From: DATLGB01 sp963726825
Lineage (GTDB): Bacteria; Actinomycetota; Thermoleophilia; Solirubrobacterales; Solirubrobacteraceae
Length of the DNA: 64,000 bases
Direction of reading: 5' to 3'
Assembly (NCBI GenBank): GCA_963726825.1
Contig: CAVSDT010000002.1
Coordinates: 1,860,001-1,924,000 of the forward strand
The notes below the pieces were generated by a model. It had not been told where the DNA came from, searched no databases, and saw only the letters and a program-made list of their open reading frames with translations. The translations under genes were made by a program, and so were the position numbers. Below are positions 63,316 to 64,000 of this stretch, piece after piece. The number at the start of each line of letters is the position of its first letter. The stretch's first letter is position 1.

Positions 63316-64000
63316 ATGGGCGATCCCACCGGCTTCCTCGACATCCACCGCGTTCCCATGCCCGAGCGCGATCCGGCCGAGCGTGTCCGCGACTCGAGCG
63401 AGATCTACGGCGTGCTGGCGGAGGACGAGCTCAAGCGCCAGGGCGCCCGCTGCATGGACTGCGGCGTGCCGTTCTGCCACGACGGCTGTCCGCTCGGCAA
63501 CCTGATCCCGGACTGGAACGACCTCGTCTACCGCGGCAACTGGCGCGAGGCGATCGACCAGCTGCACGCGACGAACAACTTCCCGGAGTTCACGGGCCTG
63601 ATCTGCCCCGCCCCGTGCGAATCCGCCTGCGTGCTGGCGATCAACGACGACCCCGTGATGATCAAGCAGGTCGAGTACGCGATCATCCACCGCGCCTTCG
63701 AGGAGGGCTGGGTCGTCCCCGTGCTCCCCGAGACCCGCAGCGGCCGGCGCGTCGCCGTGATCGGCTCGGGCCCGGCCGGCCTGGCCGCCGCCCAGCAGCT
63801 CAACCACGCCGGCCATCGCGTCGTCGTGTTCGAGCGCGACGAGGGCCCCGGCGGCCTGCTGCGCTTCGGCGTCCCCGACGCCAAGCTCGAGAAGTGGATG
63901 ATCGATCGCCGCGTCGCGGTCCTCGAGCAGGAGGAGATCGAGTTCCGCTACGGCGTCGACGTCGGCCGTGACGTCACCGTCGCCGACCTGCGCGCCGAGT
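63316..64000 (+). CDS. gltD: Glutamate synthase small subunit (3' end outside window)
   Basis: The plus-strand frame from ATG 63316 is open to the right edge (228 codons). The N-terminal Fe-S domain has the cysteines of GltD: CMDCGVPFCHDGCPLGNLIPDW and ICPAPCESACVLAIND (shown as CMDCGVPFCHDGCPLGN; PAPCESACV). The FAD-binding VAVIGSGPAGLAAAQQLNHAG and GGLLRFGVPDAKLEKW follow. It transfers electrons from NADPH to the large subunit that makes glutamate from glutamine and 2-oxoglutarate. It diverges from the S41 protease gene. The large-subunit gene is not in this window upstream. Confidence 0.93.
   Translation, partial: MGDPTGFLDIHRVPMPERDPAERVRDSSEIYGVLAEDELKRQGARCMDCGVPFCHDGCPLGNLIPDWNDLVYRGNWREAIDQLHATNNFPEFTGLICPAPCESACVLAINDDPVMIKQVEYAIIHRAFEEGWVVPVLPETRSGRRVAVIGSGPAGLAAAQQLNHAGHRVVVFERDEGPGGLLRFGVPDAKLEKWMIDRRVAVLEQEEIEFRYGVDVGRDVTVADLRAE

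Noticed and set aside
60221..63505. A 1094-codon plus-strand open frame
   Set aside because: It is antisense to smpB, the RNase and the S41 protease and ends inside gltD. No domain pattern was seen.
1..64000. CRISPR arrays, insertion sequences, prophage, toxin-antitoxin or other defence genes
   Set aside because: No regularly spaced direct repeats, transposase or integrase motifs, or known defence domains were seen on either strand.

Overview
This window is a stretch of very GC-rich bacterial chromosome (roughly 70% GC or more by eye) that is almost fully coding. Start codons are often GTG or TTG, and many genes overlap by 1 to 4 bases (ATGA, GTGA, TGATG). The gene content is actinobacterial: a complete mce lipid-transport operon (two YrbE/MlaE permeases and six MCE proteins), an InhA-like enoyl reductase in a type II fatty-acid cluster, and a tmRNA without an encoded CCA. 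My inference is a deep-branching actinobacterium, most likely Thermoleophilia/Solirubrobacterales; this rests on gene content and composition only. I see no phage genes, insertion sequences, CRISPR arrays, tRNAs or rRNAs. The window looks like core chromosome plus a few catabolic and uncharacterised cassettes.

Layout. 0-2.8 kb: the start of an asparaginase II gene, an M20 peptidase, a PfpI-like protein and infA, with a strong bidirectional terminator. 2.8-6.8 kb: a flippase-like membrane protein, short-type glycogen phosphorylase and a hotdog thioesterase. 6.9-16.9 kb: the mce operon. 17-20.1 kb: a convergent AzgA-type purine permease and adenine deaminase, a purine salvage pair. 20.2-28.2 kb: a 34-residue zinc-ribbon protein, an N-terminally short carboxylate-amine ligase homologue, a GPP34 protein, an SDR, a secreted DUF3089 hydrolase, two tandem paralogous beta-propeller proteins with a membrane protein, and a thioredoxin-fold protein.

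28.2-39.3 kb is a polyol/sugar catabolic locus. It has an FGGY kinase, a sugar ABC transporter (permease, single-domain ATPase, lipoprotein receptor), a LacI regulator, two zinc polyol dehydrogenases, a tagatose-3-epimerase-like TIM barrel, a third dehydrogenase very like erythritol/L-threitol dehydrogenase, and a SorC regulator. Recognisable sigma-70-like promoters (17-base spacers) sit in its intergenic regions. A LacI-type half-palindrome lies between the lacI-type gene and the first dehydrogenase. Two similar 25-base inverted repeats cover the -35 boxes of the transporter and threitol-dehydrogenase promoters. The expected flow is uptake, oxidation to a ketose, epimerisation, then phosphorylation.

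39.4-47.5 kb: an EamA-like transporter, an ABC1/UbiB kinase, a TPR-GGDEF diguanylate cyclase, ssrA (tmRNA) with its terminator, two DivIVA-like coiled-coil paralogues with matching upstream boxes, a flavin disulfide reductase, a large imperfect hairpin, a monooxygenase-type ABM protein and a VOC protein. 47.5-55.3 kb: a nine-gene minus-strand fatty-acid operon, fabD-fabH-fabG-acpP-fabF-carboxyltransferase-maoC-fabI-SDR. 55.5-58.7 kb: an SRPBCC protein, a HAD phosphatase, a PRC-barrel-like protein and a GAF histidine kinase/LuxR response regulator pair. 58.9-64 kb: an M50 protease, smpB, an RNase II/R enzyme, a CtpA-type S41 protease, and the start of gltD running off the right edge. The smpB-rnr pair and ssrA together supply the trans-translation rescue system.
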